From PNKC01 sp039917655 (GTDB lineage: Bacteria > Chloroflexota > Dehalococcoidia > Tepidiformales > Tepidiformaceae): a stretch of 5,168 nt of DNA. Every line of letters starts with the position of its first letter. Positions within the stretch are counted from its first letter, which is position 1. Positions 1 to 5,168 of the stretch are shown piece after piece. The stretch spans positions 1-5,168 of the forward strand of contig JBDSJC010000139.1 of the NCBI GenBank assembly GCA_039917655.1, in the 5' to 3' direction. The notes beneath the pieces were generated by a model. That model worked only from the letters and a program-made list of their open reading frames with translations, had not been told where the DNA came from and did no database searches. Both the position numbers and the translations under genes were made by a program.

Positions 1-1
1 C

Positions 2-31
2 AACAGGCCCCGGTCATTCCGGGGCCTGTTT
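2..31 (+). terminator. Intrinsic terminator of an upstream gene
   Basis: A perfect 12-bp inverted repeat (positions 2-13 with 19-30) closes a 5-base loop and ends in a short T run (29-31). The stem is very GC-rich in its inner part. No gene precedes it in the window, so it most likely ends a plus-strand gene lying just outside. The T tract is short (TTT then GCG). The near-symmetrical A at the other side (AA at 2-3) means it could also act weakly on minus-strand transcripts. It separates that upstream gene from the enoyl-CoA hydratase gene at 106, which therefore probably has its own promoter. Confidence 0.75.
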
Positions 32-68
32 GCGTCCCGGTTGCCACCTCCCCGTTGACGCGCCACTA

Positions 69-93
69 TTCGCGGGCAACCTTCCCCCGCGAA
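69..93 (+). promoter_or_regulatory. Leader hairpin touching the RBS of the hydratase gene
   Basis: An 8-bp perfect inverted repeat (TTCGCGGG at 69-76 and CCCGCGAA at 86-93) flanks a 9-base loop just before the start codon at 106. Its right arm runs into the purine-rich ribosome binding site (GAAAGAGGT, 91-99), so a folded leader would cover the first bases of that site. It could equally be a palindromic repressor operator, since a possible -35 hexamer TTGACG lies at 55-60, although no good -10 is visible at the right spacing. The repeat is directly seen; any function is inference. Confidence 0.35.
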
Positions 94-105
94 AGAGGTC
101 TACCC

Positions 106-939
106 ATGTCCGATGTCCTGTTCGAAAAGCGCCCCGATGGCGTAGCTGTGATCACTTTGAATCGGCCGGAGAGTCTCAACGCCATGGGCGGCGACCTTAT
201 TCCCCTCCTCGGCCGCTACCTCGCGGAATGCGAACGCGACCGCGAAGTGCGTTGCGTCGCTCTCACCGGCAACGGCCGCGGCTTCTGCGCCGGCGGGGAC
301 GTCAAGAACATGCAGAGCCGCAACGATTCGGCCACGGGCGCCGCGCCAGTCGCCCAGCCGCGGAGCTTCGTCCCCGGCCTCGAATCCTCGGTCCGCGATC
401 TGCGCGCGTCGCACGATTCCACCGTCCTCAAGATGCACAACATGGCGAAGCCCACCGTCGCCCTCGTCAACGGCGTGGCTGTCGGCGCGGGGCTCGGCCT
501 CGCGCTCTCCTGCGATGTCCGCATCGTCTCCGACAAGTCTCGCTTTGGCACCGCTTTCAAAAACGTTGGCCTCAGCGGTGACTTCGGCAGCTCCCACTTC
601 CTTCAGCGCCTGATCGGCGTCGGCCGCGCCCGCGAGATGTACCTCACCGCCGAGATCATCGACGCCCAGCGCGCGCTCGAACTTGGCATCGCGAATCGCG
701 TCGTCGAACACGGCCGCTTGCTTGAAGAGGGCCTCGCCTTCTGTGCGAAACTCGCCTCGGGCCCCACCGCCACCTACGGCCGGATGAAAGCGAACCTCAC
801 CTTCGCCGAAACCTGCACCCTCGCGGAACTGCTCGACCAGGAGGCCCTGAATATGCGTCTCAGCGGCCTCAGCGCCGATTCCCGCGAAGCGGTCAGCGCC
901 TTCGTCGAAAAGCGCGACCCGGCGTTTATCGGCGAGTAG
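106..939 (+). CDS. Enoyl-CoA hydratase/isomerase family protein (crotonase fold)
   Basis: This 277-residue cytoplasmic protein has the usual length of a single-domain crotonase, a family acting on acyl-CoA thioesters. Family marks in order are the N-terminal NRPESLNAM block (19-27), the oxyanion-hole segment GFCAGGD (59-65), the second oxyanion block AKPTVALVNGVAVGAG (114-129), and the LSCDVRIVSDKSRFG stretch (134-148). Aligned to rat mitochondrial crotonase, both catalytic glutamates are absent: Glu144 falls on Gly131 and Glu164 on Phe151. Instead there is an Asp at 159 in GLSGDFG, at the place of the catalytic Asp of PaaG-type isomerases (GLxPDxG). An isomerase or other crotonase activity is therefore more likely than classical hydration; the exact substrate is unknown. 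The ATG at 106 is chosen because AGAGGT sits 6 bases upstream; an in-frame TTG at 55 would add 17 residues without homology and lacks an RBS. The gene is convergent with the lipoprotein gene and looks monocistronic. Confidence 0.9.
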   Translation: MSDVLFEKRPDGVAVITLNRPESLNAMGGDLIPLLGRYLAECERDREVRCVALTGNGRGFCAGGDVKNMQSRNDSATGAAPVAQPRSFVPGLESSVRDLRASHDSTVLKMHNMAKPTVALVNGVAVGAGLGLALSCDVRIVSDKSRFGTAFKNVGLSGDFGSSHFLQRLIGVGRAREMYLTAEIIDAQRALELGIANRVVEHGRLLEEGLAFCAKLASGPTATYGRMKANLTFAETCTLAELLDQEALNMRLSGLSADSREAVSAFVEKRDPAFIGE

Positions 940-940
940 T

Positions 941-992
941 CCGCCCCGAACCAGGCGCCTTCCCGTGACCGCCTTGCGTTCGGGCTGGGCGG
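941..992. repeat. Weak inverted repeat between convergent genes
   Basis: Seven bases (CCCGAAC, 945-951) pair with GTTCGGG (978-984) across a 26-base loop. A further CCGC/GCGG pairing (941-944 with 989-992) is possible with a 4-base bulge. It lies in the 123-base gap between the stops of the convergent hydratase and lipoprotein genes, where a shared terminator would be expected. There is no T tract on either side and the loop is long, so it is at best a poor or factor-dependent terminator. Nothing else was seen in this gap. Confidence 0.2.
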
Positions 993-1062
993 CGTTCCGG
1001 GCGCTTGCGCGCACCAACACGCTCAGGATGAACGGCAGAGAGTGGCGACCGGGGGGCAACGC

Positions 1063-2262
1063 CTAGTTCGCGCGCATCCGGTAGATCGTGCCATCGGCCT
1101 GGCTTACTACATATAGCTCGCCAGACTGGTCTTCTCCAAAGGAGCTGATGCTGAGCTTCGAGCTGAGCACTTCGGTCCGTTGCCAGTTTCCCGTGGAATC
1201 CCTGGTAAGCGCCCAGATGACGCCGCCGCAGTAGTCGGTGAAAAAGTAGGAGCCTTCCAGTTTCGGTTCTTTCGCCCCGCGGTAGACGTAGCCGCCGGTC
1301 ACTGAGCAGCCATCATCGTGGCTGTAATCGCTCACCGGCAGGACAAGCCCCGCCTGGCTGCAGCCCTCGGATGGCTTGAAACAGTGCGTACCCTCCATCG
1401 TGTTCCAGCCGTAGTTCAGGCCACCGTTGCCCCCGGCTGGTTCGAAATTCACCTCTTCGTACTTGTCCTGGCCTACGTCGGCCACCCACAGGTCGCCGGT
1501 CTTGCGGTCGAAGCTGAAGCGCCAGGGGTTGCGAAAGCCGTAGTCCCAGACCTCCGCCTTGCCGCCGCCCCTGGCGAACGGGTTCGTCGGTGGGATGGCG
1601 TAGGGCGCGGGGCCGTTGACGTCAATGCGCAGGATCTTGGCGAGCAGCGCGTTCTTGTTCTGGCCGTTGGCCTTCGGGTCGCCGCCCTGCCCCCCGTCAC
1701 CCGTCGAAAGGTAGAGAAAGCCGTCGGGACCGAATGCCACCATCCCGCCGTTGTGGTTGGCGGCGAAGTCGGCGATCGCGATAAGCACCTTGCCGGAGGC
1801 AGGGTCGGCCCTTGCAGCGTCGCTGGAGACGCGGTACTCGGCGAGCGTGTTGTCGCCGTTCCTGGCCGTGTAGGTGATAAAGAACCGCCCGTTCTCTTTG
1901 TATTTTGGATGGAAGGCGAGACCCAGCAATCCCTGTTCCGCGCCACCAGTGGTGATCAGCGAGCCAGCATCCAGGAACGGCTGAGAGGCGATTGCCCCGT
2001 CTTTAAGGATCCGAATCTTGCCGGCCTGCTCCACCACGAACAGACGTCCGCTGCCATCGGGTGGTTCTACGAGGTAGAGTGGCTTCGCAAACCCGGATGC
2101 CACCTTTTCGAGCGTGACCTGAAAGGTGGCCGTGCCGCCAGCCGGCAGCGGAGGCGTGGGTGTGGTCGCCGGAGAATCTGATCCGCCATCGCAGGCCACC
2201 ATGGCGAGCATCACCAGGAACGCAACAACCGCAGTCGGCACTTGCCTCACTCCGCCTTCCAT
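1063..2262 (-). CDS. PQQ-dependent sugar dehydrogenase-like lipoprotein (glucose/sorbosone dehydrogenase family)
   Basis: This is a 399-residue secreted beta-propeller protein. The N-terminus has an Arg at 6, a hydrophobic stretch (about 10-22) and a lipobox-like LAMVAC, giving a predicted lipidated Cys24. A Ser/Thr/Pro-rich linker (27-46) follows. The propeller begins near 47 with the family's LYLVEPPDGSGRLFVVEQAGKI-type opening (62-83). Later marks are NHNGGMVAFGPDG (169-181), YLSTGDGGQGGDP (184-196), and DYGFRNPWRFSFD (240-252). His170 and Arg244 fit the catalytic His and PQQ-contacting Arg of soluble glucose dehydrogenase (His144 and Arg228 in the Acinetobacter enzyme). The family oxidises sugars or alcohols outside the cytoplasm with PQQ; the substrate here cannot be told. 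Four cysteines (294, 301, 319, 345) in the C-terminal third, as in HHIP-like members, could form disulfides. The ATG at 2262 is chosen because it places the signal peptide at the N-terminus; GGAG lies only 2 bases upstream, so GTG codons at 2250 or 2241 are alternatives. A GTG at 2364 would bury the signal. Confidence 0.87.
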   Translation of the reverse strand: MEGGVRQVPTAVVAFLVMLAMVACDGGSDSPATTPTPPLPAGGTATFQVTLEKVASGFAKPLYLVEPPDGSGRLFVVEQAGKIRILKDGAIASQPFLDAGSLITTGGAEQGLLGLAFHPKYKENGRFFITYTARNGDNTLAEYRVSSDAARADPASGKVLIAIADFAANHNGGMVAFGPDGFLYLSTGDGGQGGDPKANGQNKNALLAKILRIDVNGPAPYAIPPTNPFARGGGKAEVWDYGFRNPWRFSFDRKTGDLWVADVGQDKYEEVNFEPAGGNGGLNYGWNTMEGTHCFKPSEGCSQAGLVLPVSDYSHDDGCSVTGGYVYRGAKEPKLEGSYFFTDYCGGVIWALTRDSTGNWQRTEVLSSKLSISSFGEDQSGELYVVSQADGTIYRMRAN

Positions 2263-2382
2263 CACTCCAGCCGAAATACTCGGAGGTTGTGCTTCAGCGT
2301 AGCGCCGCGTGGACGCAGGCGGCGTAAAGGCGCGGGCGAGCCAGCCTCCATCCGAAGTGCGCACACCAGAGCCTCAAATCGT
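2263..2382 (-). promoter_or_regulatory. Leader and presumed promoter region of the lipoprotein gene
   Basis: These 120 bases lie between the stop of the DinB-like remnant and the lipoprotein start and must hold the lipoprotein promoter if the gene is not read through from the remnant. I see no convincing -35/-10 pair. A 6-bp inverted repeat CGCCGC/GCGGCG (about 2302-2323) could form a small hairpin in the leader. Third-position GC in the frame that continues the lipoprotein reading frame upstream is near random, which supports a noncoding leader. Confidence 0.3.
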
Positions 2383-2587
2383 TCAGACCCCCTCTTTGAG
2401 CATCTTCGCGAGCTTGCGAGTGTGGTTCTGGTCGTGCACCGCCCAAATAGTGCACGAAGTTCGCGACGGTCCCCGAGCCGGCCCCCGAGTGGGTGCTGCG
2501 CAAGGCCAACGCCTCAGCCGGGAGCGCCCGCATCCACTGAATGTCCCGAGCGCGACGTGATCGCAGTCTATCTGGATGCACGTTCAA
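2383..2587 (-). pseudogene. Frameshifted 3' remnant of a DinB-like (DinB/DUF664-type) gene
   Basis: Read on the minus strand, positions 2545-2449 encode DIQWMRALPAEALALR, then a THSGAGSGTVANFVHY stretch; 30 of the first 32 codons end in G or C. After Tyr the frame degenerates, but dropping one base of the TTT run (AAA at 2445-2447 on the plus strand) restores WAVHDQNHTRKLAKMLKEGV and a TGA at 2383-2385; 17 of 19 of those codons end in G or C. The joined text matches the C-terminal helices of DinB-superfamily four-helix metal-binding proteins: a WLRAL-like helix, H..G...., then HDxxH, whose His residues include a metal ligand. A family member is about 150-180 residues, so the first half is missing: upstream of 2545 the codon signal fades and a TGA occurs at 2591-2593. 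It is probably a decayed gene; a sequencing indel would explain the frameshift but not the missing N-terminus. It ends 120 bases before the lipoprotein start. Confidence 0.55.
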
Positions 2588-2644
2588 GGGTCAGGACCGC
2601 GCGGCGGGGAAGATCACGGGAAAGCACCAGCCACTGCAATGTCT

Positions 2645-2700
2645 TTGCAAGTGCAATCGTGTCTCCTGTGACACAATTTGTCTCTGGCACTGCATATCGT
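2645..2700 (+). promoter_or_regulatory. Palindrome and possible promoter before the small membrane protein gene
   Basis: TTGCA-AG-TGCAA at 2645-2656 is a perfect 5-bp-arm palindrome, with another TGCAA copy just upstream at about 2634-2639. A second short inverted repeat, GTGTC-N6-GACAC, lies at about 2660-2675. A candidate -35 GTGACA (2668-2673, five of six to consensus) could pair with CATATC (2693-2698), but the 19-base spacing is long and the -10 poor. The region is clearly more AT-rich than its surroundings, as expected for a promoter. The palindromes are seen; operator and promoter roles are inferred. Confidence 0.3.
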
Positions 2701-2712
2701 GAAGTCCAACAC

Positions 2713-2721
2713 AAAGGAGGT
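2713..2721 (+). promoter_or_regulatory. Near-perfect Shine-Dalgarno sequence
   Basis: AAAGGAGGT complements the 3' end of 16S rRNA over essentially its whole core and sits 8 bases before the ATG at 2730. It decides the start of the small membrane protein over the internal ATG at 2739. Confidence 0.9.
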
Positions 2722-2729
2722 AATCTTTC

Positions 2730-2954
2730 ATGCCAGCAATGGGAATTAGTCTGTTCTTAATCGCCGTCGGGGCGATCCTCGCGTTCGCAGTTTCGACCAC
2801 CGTTTCGGGTATCGAAGTGCAAACGATCGGCCTCATCCTGCTTGGCGTCGGATTCCTCGGGATCCTGATGTCGCTGCTCTTCCTTATGAGCTTCTCCCCG
2901 TTCAGCCGCGGCGATAGCTCCGGCGGCGGCACCAGCCACATCGACGTCCACTAA
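2730..2954 (+). CDS. Small two-helix membrane protein, DUF6458-like
   Basis: This 74-residue protein has two hydrophobic helices (about 5-23 and 31-54) joined by a short polar loop (STTVSGIEVQ), followed by a polar Gly/Ser-rich tail (SRGDSSGGG, 59-67) ending in His. The first helix, MGISLFLIAVGAILAFAV, and the VSGIEVQTIGLILLGVG turn and second helix match what I recall of DUF6458, a family of uncharacterised small membrane proteins common in Actinomycetota; no function is established. The ATG at 2730 is fixed by a near-perfect Shine-Dalgarno AAAGGAGGT (2713-2721) with 8-base spacing; an in-frame ATG at 2739 has no such site. An intrinsic terminator 41 bases past the stop makes it a stand-alone transcription unit, and the strong RBS suggests high expression. 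Its RBS is far better than those of the four neighbouring genes. Confidence 0.82.
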   Translation: MPAMGISLFLIAVGAILAFAVSTTVSGIEVQTIGLILLGVGFLGILMSLLFLMSFSPFSRGDSSGGGTSHIDVH

Positions 2955-2995
2955 GGAAGCTGCGCGTCCAGCCGCGCGTTCCCTGCCCTTTGTCG

Positions 2996-3036
2996 GCCCC
3001 GGCTGCGGTGAAGAACCACCGCAGCCGGGGCATTTT
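2996..3036 (+). terminator. Intrinsic terminator of the small membrane protein gene
   Basis: A perfect 15-bp stem (2996-3010 with 3017-3031) closes a 6-base loop (AAGAAC) and is followed by CATTTT. The stem is strongly GC-rich. The T run is only on the plus-strand side, so it serves the 2730-2954 gene and is unlikely to end the minus-strand GGT-like gene coming from the right. Its 3' arm can also pair in another way: GGGCAT (3028-3033) with ATGCCC (3039-3044), a 6-bp hairpin that would compete but is much weaker. Confidence 0.88.
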
Positions 3037-3082
3037 GCATGCCCGGCGGCCAGCGCGGTGGCCGGCTATCCAGCCGTCGCAA

Positions 3083-4714
3083 TCAGAAACCCACTGCGCA
3101 GCCGTCGCAGCGTGGTTCGCTGCCGGCGATGTAGACGCCACTGGCCAATCGCCGAATGATCTGGCCCTTGCCGAATGTCACCCCACGTTCGGTCAAGCCG
3201 GCGAGGTGGCCTCTCGCGGAGAGGCCGTTGACGACGTGGGGCGGCACCGACTGCTCCAGCGACAGCTCCCGGCCGGCCAGCCAACGCCAGCGCGGAGCGT
3301 CGAGCGCCGCCTGCGGGTTCATCCCGTAGTCGAGCTGGTTGACGATCATCTGGACGTGGCCTTGCGGCTGCATATCGCCACCCATCACCCCGAATGGCCC
3401 GATGGGCACGCCGCCGCGGGTGAGGAACGCCGGGATGATGGTGTGGTAGGGCCGCTTTCCAGGCGCCACGCAGTTGGGGTGGGCCGGAACTAGGCTAAAT
3501 CCGTGACCACGGTTCTGGAGCGCGATGCCGGTGCCCGGCACGCAGATCCCGCTGCCAAACGCCAGGTAGTTCGATTGGATCATCGAGACCATCATCCCGT
3601 CGCTGTCGGCCGTGCAGAGGTAGACAGTGCCCCCTTTTGGAGGTGCGCCGGGACCGGGAGTGGCGGCGCGCGGGCCGATGCGCGCTCGCCGTTCCGCTGC
3701 GTACGCCTTGTCCAGCATTCCGGCGACGGGGATGCCAGCGTATTCTGGGTCGGCAACGTAGCGGTGGGCGTCGGCAAAAGCGAGCTTCATCGCCTCGACC
3801 TGGTGGTGGTAGCTTTCCGGCGATTCACGCGGCCAGCGCGCGAGGTCGAAACCTTCGAGGATGTTGAGCGCCATCAGGGCCGCAATTCCCTGGCCGTTCG
3901 GGGGCATCTCCCAGACCTCGTGGCCGCGGTAGCTGACGCTGATCGGATCAACCCAGGTGTTCGTGTGGGCGGCCAGGTCAGCTTTCGTGATGTAGCCACC
4001 GGTCTGCTCTGCGAAACGGACGATGCGTTCGGCCACTTCACCCGAATAGAAGTCGGCGCAGCCCGAGGCGGCCAGGCGCTCGAGAGTCCAGGCGTGGCCA
4101 GGCGAACGGAACAGTTCGGCGGCCTGCGGCGCGCGCCCCTCCGGCGCGAACGTTTCGAACCAGCCAGCGAACTCGGCGCCCACGTTCAGACGGCGGTAGG
4201 CGCGCTCGGTGAGCTGCCAGCCGTGGGCGGTGACAGGGCCTATCGGGAACCCATCGCGCGCGTACGAGATGGCTGGTTCGAAGAGGCTGGCGAACGGCAG
4301 CCGCCCGAACTTCTCGTGCAGGTCGCGCCAGGCCGCTGGCGCTCCGGGGACCGTAACCGGCAGCCACCCGAACTGTGGCACCTCGGTCAGTCCCTTATCG
4401 GCGAAGAGGCTGGGCGTGTGCGTTGCTGAGGCGCGCCCAGAGGCGTTCAGCCCGTGCAGCTTCGTCCCGTCCCAGATAAGCGCGAAGGCATCGGAACCGA
4501 TGCCGTTCGCCACCGGCTCGACTACGGTAAGCGCGGCGGCTGTCGCGATCGCGGCGTCGATCGCGTTGCCGCCCTGGCGCAGCATCCAAAGCCCGGCCTG
4601 AGCGGCGAGCGGCTCGCTGGTGGCGACAACGCCGTTCGCCGCTACAACCGGCATGCGCTGCGAGGGGTAGGGGAATTGTTCCAGCGAAAGCCCTGCGTCC
4701 AAACCGTCTGTCAT
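3083..4714 (-). CDS. Gamma-glutamyltransferase-like Ntn hydrolase (YwrD-type branch)
   Basis: This 543-residue protein has the length of a full GGT precursor, which cleaves itself into large and small subunits. Family marks from the ATG are QGGNAIDAAIATAAALTVVEP-like (47-67), the MPPNGQGIAAL block (270-280), and KGGT-VYLCTADSDG, where Thr363 is the expected cleavage site and N-terminal nucleophile. QSNYLAFGSG (380-389), GKRPYHTIIP (419-428) and VMGGDMQPQGH (443-453) follow. It keeps the Gly-Gly (445-446) of the oxyanion region, but the glutamate-recognition residues of E. coli GGT are not seen: Arg114's region reads NASGRA, Asp433 falls on Gly405, and Ser462-Ser463 on His424-Thr425. A substrate other than glutathione is likely. 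There is no signal peptide, so it should be cytoplasmic, unlike the periplasmic E. coli enzyme. The ATG at 4714 is chosen; the TTG just before it adds one residue, and the RBS is weak (only GTGGG). The C-terminal CDGC (536-539) is a possible cysteine pair. Confidence 0.88.
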   Translation of the reverse strand: MTDGLDAGLSLEQFPYPSQRMPVVAANGVVATSEPLAAQAGLWMLRQGGNAIDAAIATAAALTVVEPVANGIGSDAFALIWDGTKLHGLNASGRASATHTPSLFADKGLTEVPQFGWLPVTVPGAPAAWRDLHEKFGRLPFASLFEPAISYARDGFPIGPVTAHGWQLTERAYRRLNVGAEFAGWFETFAPEGRAPQAAELFRSPGHAWTLERLAASGCADFYSGEVAERIVRFAEQTGGYITKADLAAHTNTWVDPISVSYRGHEVWEMPPNGQGIAALMALNILEGFDLARWPRESPESYHHQVEAMKLAFADAHRYVADPEYAGIPVAGMLDKAYAAERRARIGPRAATPGPGAPPKGGTVYLCTADSDGMMVSMIQSNYLAFGSGICVPGTGIALQNRGHGFSLVPAHPNCVAPGKRPYHTIIPAFLTRGGVPIGPFGVMGGDMQPQGHVQMIVNQLDYGMNPQAALDAPRWRWLAGRELSLEQSVPPHVVNGLSARGHLAGLTERGVTFGKGQIIRRLASGVYIAGSEPRCDGCAVGF

Positions 4715-4815
4715 CAACCCACACCGCGCTGCGAAATCGGCCGGAGTCTAGCAGACGGACCGCGTCGCAACCTCTCATGGCACCATCTTTGGCGAGGCTG
4801 CGATAGACTGAAGCT
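4715..4815. promoter_or_regulatory. Divergent promoter region between GGT-like and DUF362-like genes
   Basis: These 101 bases must drive both flanking genes. TAGACT occurs once in each direction: on the plus strand at 4804-4809 and on the minus strand at 4750-4745. The plus copy ends 6 bases before the ATG at 4816, so as a -10 element it would start transcription at or next to the start codon, giving a leaderless message. That would fit the lack of a good Shine-Dalgarno there. The minus copy lies about 30 bases before the GGT-like start. No good -35 is seen for either (TTGCGA at 4770-4765 is only 14 bases from the minus -10). Functional assignment is inference. Confidence 0.35.
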
Positions 4816-5168
4816 ATGACGCTTGAAGCATCCTCCGGCCCGGGCACCCAACGCGCGCCGACTCACGAACCGCTGGTCTCGGTGCTCTACACGAGCGCCC
4901 CAACCGTCCTTGATGACTTCCGCCGCGTGATGGAACTCGCGAATTTCCGGCAACATCTGCCGCAGACGAGCGAAACGCTGCTCAAGGTAAACATCAGTTG
5001 GCAGCACTACTACCCCGGTTGCAGCACCAGCCCGTGGCAACTCGACGGCGTCACCCAGACGCTGAAGAACGCTGGCTACGACCGTATTACGCCAGTCCAG
5101 AACGGCACGGTGGTCGTCGATTCGCACGACGGCGAACGCGGCAACAAGCACGACAAGGTGTTCGAAAA
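4816..5168 (+). CDS. DUF362-like protein, N-terminal part (cut by window edge)
   Basis: The frame is open from the ATG at 4816 to the window end: 117 codons plus two bases, with no stop. An in-frame TAG at 4804-4806 means this is the first possible start. After a polar N-terminus (1-19), the text VSVLYTSAPT (21-30) leads to LLKVNISWQHYYPGCSTSPW (55-74) and QLDGVTQTLKNAGYDRI (75-91). That arrangement, a Lys-x-Asn core followed by a short Cys-containing loop and a helix of the 'LDGVxxxLxxAGY' kind, resembles DUF362 (PF04015) proteins, whose biochemical role is not established; some relatives carry ferredoxin-like domains. No signal peptide or membrane segment is seen in this part. The Shine-Dalgarno is poor (GAAG 2 bases before the ATG), and a leaderless start is possible. 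Codon use is GC-rich at third positions, like the neighbours. The family call rests on recall of the motif and could be wrong. Confidence 0.62.
   Translation, partial: MTLEASSGPGTQRAPTHEPLVSVLYTSAPTVLDDFRRVMELANFRQHLPQTSETLLKVNISWQHYYPGCSTSPWQLDGVTQTLKNAGYDRITPVQNGTVVVDSHDGERGNKHDKVFE

Noticed and set aside
55..105. TTG start at 55 extending the hydratase
   Set aside because: The added 17 residues have no family counterpart and the good RBS (AGAGGT, 94-99) points to the ATG at 106.
100..1059. Long minus-strand open frame of 319 codons opposite the hydratase gene
   Set aside because: It is a GC-rich mirror of a clear crotonase gene, with Ala/Gly/Glu/Arg-rich low-complexity text and no family motif.
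1318..2181. Long plus-strand open frame of 287 codons opposite the lipoprotein gene
   Set aside because: It is the antisense shadow of a well-supported beta-propeller gene; its text has no recognisable domain.
2263..2364. GTG start at 2364 extending the lipoprotein by 34 residues
   Set aside because: It would place the signal peptide internally, and the extension lacks third-position GC bias and family similarity.
2351..2385. A plus-strand VRTPEP-like translation reminiscent of spurious proteins read from tRNA genes
   Set aside because: No T-loop GTTCGAATC-like sequence, acceptor stem or cloverleaf can be found on either strand here.
2242..2760. Plus-strand open frame of 172 codons across the gap and into the small gene
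   Set aside because: Its composition is Arg/Ser/Pro-rich, it overlaps the start of the well-supported small membrane protein gene, and the opposite strand shows the coding signal (DinB-like remnant).
3042..3066. GGCCA/TGGCC hairpin just past the GGT-like stop as its terminator
   Set aside because: The stem is only about 6 bp and no T run follows on the minus strand.
3503..4429. Long plus-strand open frame of 308 codons opposite the GGT-like gene
   Set aside because: It lies wholly within the GGT-like gene, has Arg/Gly/Ala-biased composition and shows no motif.

Overview
The window is high-GC, gene-dense bacterial chromosome with a strong preference for G or C at third codon positions. It holds four complete genes, one gene cut by the right edge, one broken gene remnant and two convincing intrinsic terminators. 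There is no RNA gene, CRISPR array, insertion sequence or phage gene. The mix of families (a DUF6458-type small membrane protein, a YwrD-like gamma-glutamyltransferase relative, a Glu-less crotonase, a PQQ-type sugar dehydrogenase lipoprotein, a DUF362-type protein and a DinB-like remnant) fits an Actinomycetota or Chloroflexota (Dehalococcoidia-like) organism. That assignment is an inference from memory of the families, not a proof.

Layout from left to right. A terminator hairpin at 2-31 closes an unseen upstream gene. An enoyl-CoA hydratase/isomerase-family gene follows (106-939, +) with a short leader containing a hairpin that touches its ribosome binding site. It converges on a secreted lipoprotein of the glucose/sorbosone dehydrogenase family (1063-2262, -). 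The 467-base gap 2263-2729 carries the remnant of a DinB-like gene on the minus strand, in which third-position GC and protein similarity jump frame at about 2445-2448. It also carries the leader of the next gene, with a TTGCA-N2-TGCAA palindrome. A 74-residue two-helix membrane protein (2730-2954, +) has a near-perfect Shine-Dalgarno sequence and its own terminator (2996-3036). Next comes a cytoplasmic gamma-glutamyltransferase-like Ntn hydrolase (3083-4714, -). It is divergent, across about 100 bases, from a DUF362-like gene (4816 onward, +) that runs off the window.

The genes do not form one operon or an obvious pathway. Strands alternate and each gene appears to be its own transcription unit. 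The common thread is general catabolism: acyl-CoA conversion, periplasmic or surface sugar oxidation, and hydrolysis of an amide or gamma-glutamyl-like compound. I found no convincing undescribed multi-gene system. The points most worth a second look are the frameshifted DinB-like remnant, the missing canonical catalytic or substrate-binding residues in the crotonase and the GGT-like enzyme, and the self-contained, strongly initiated small membrane protein gene.
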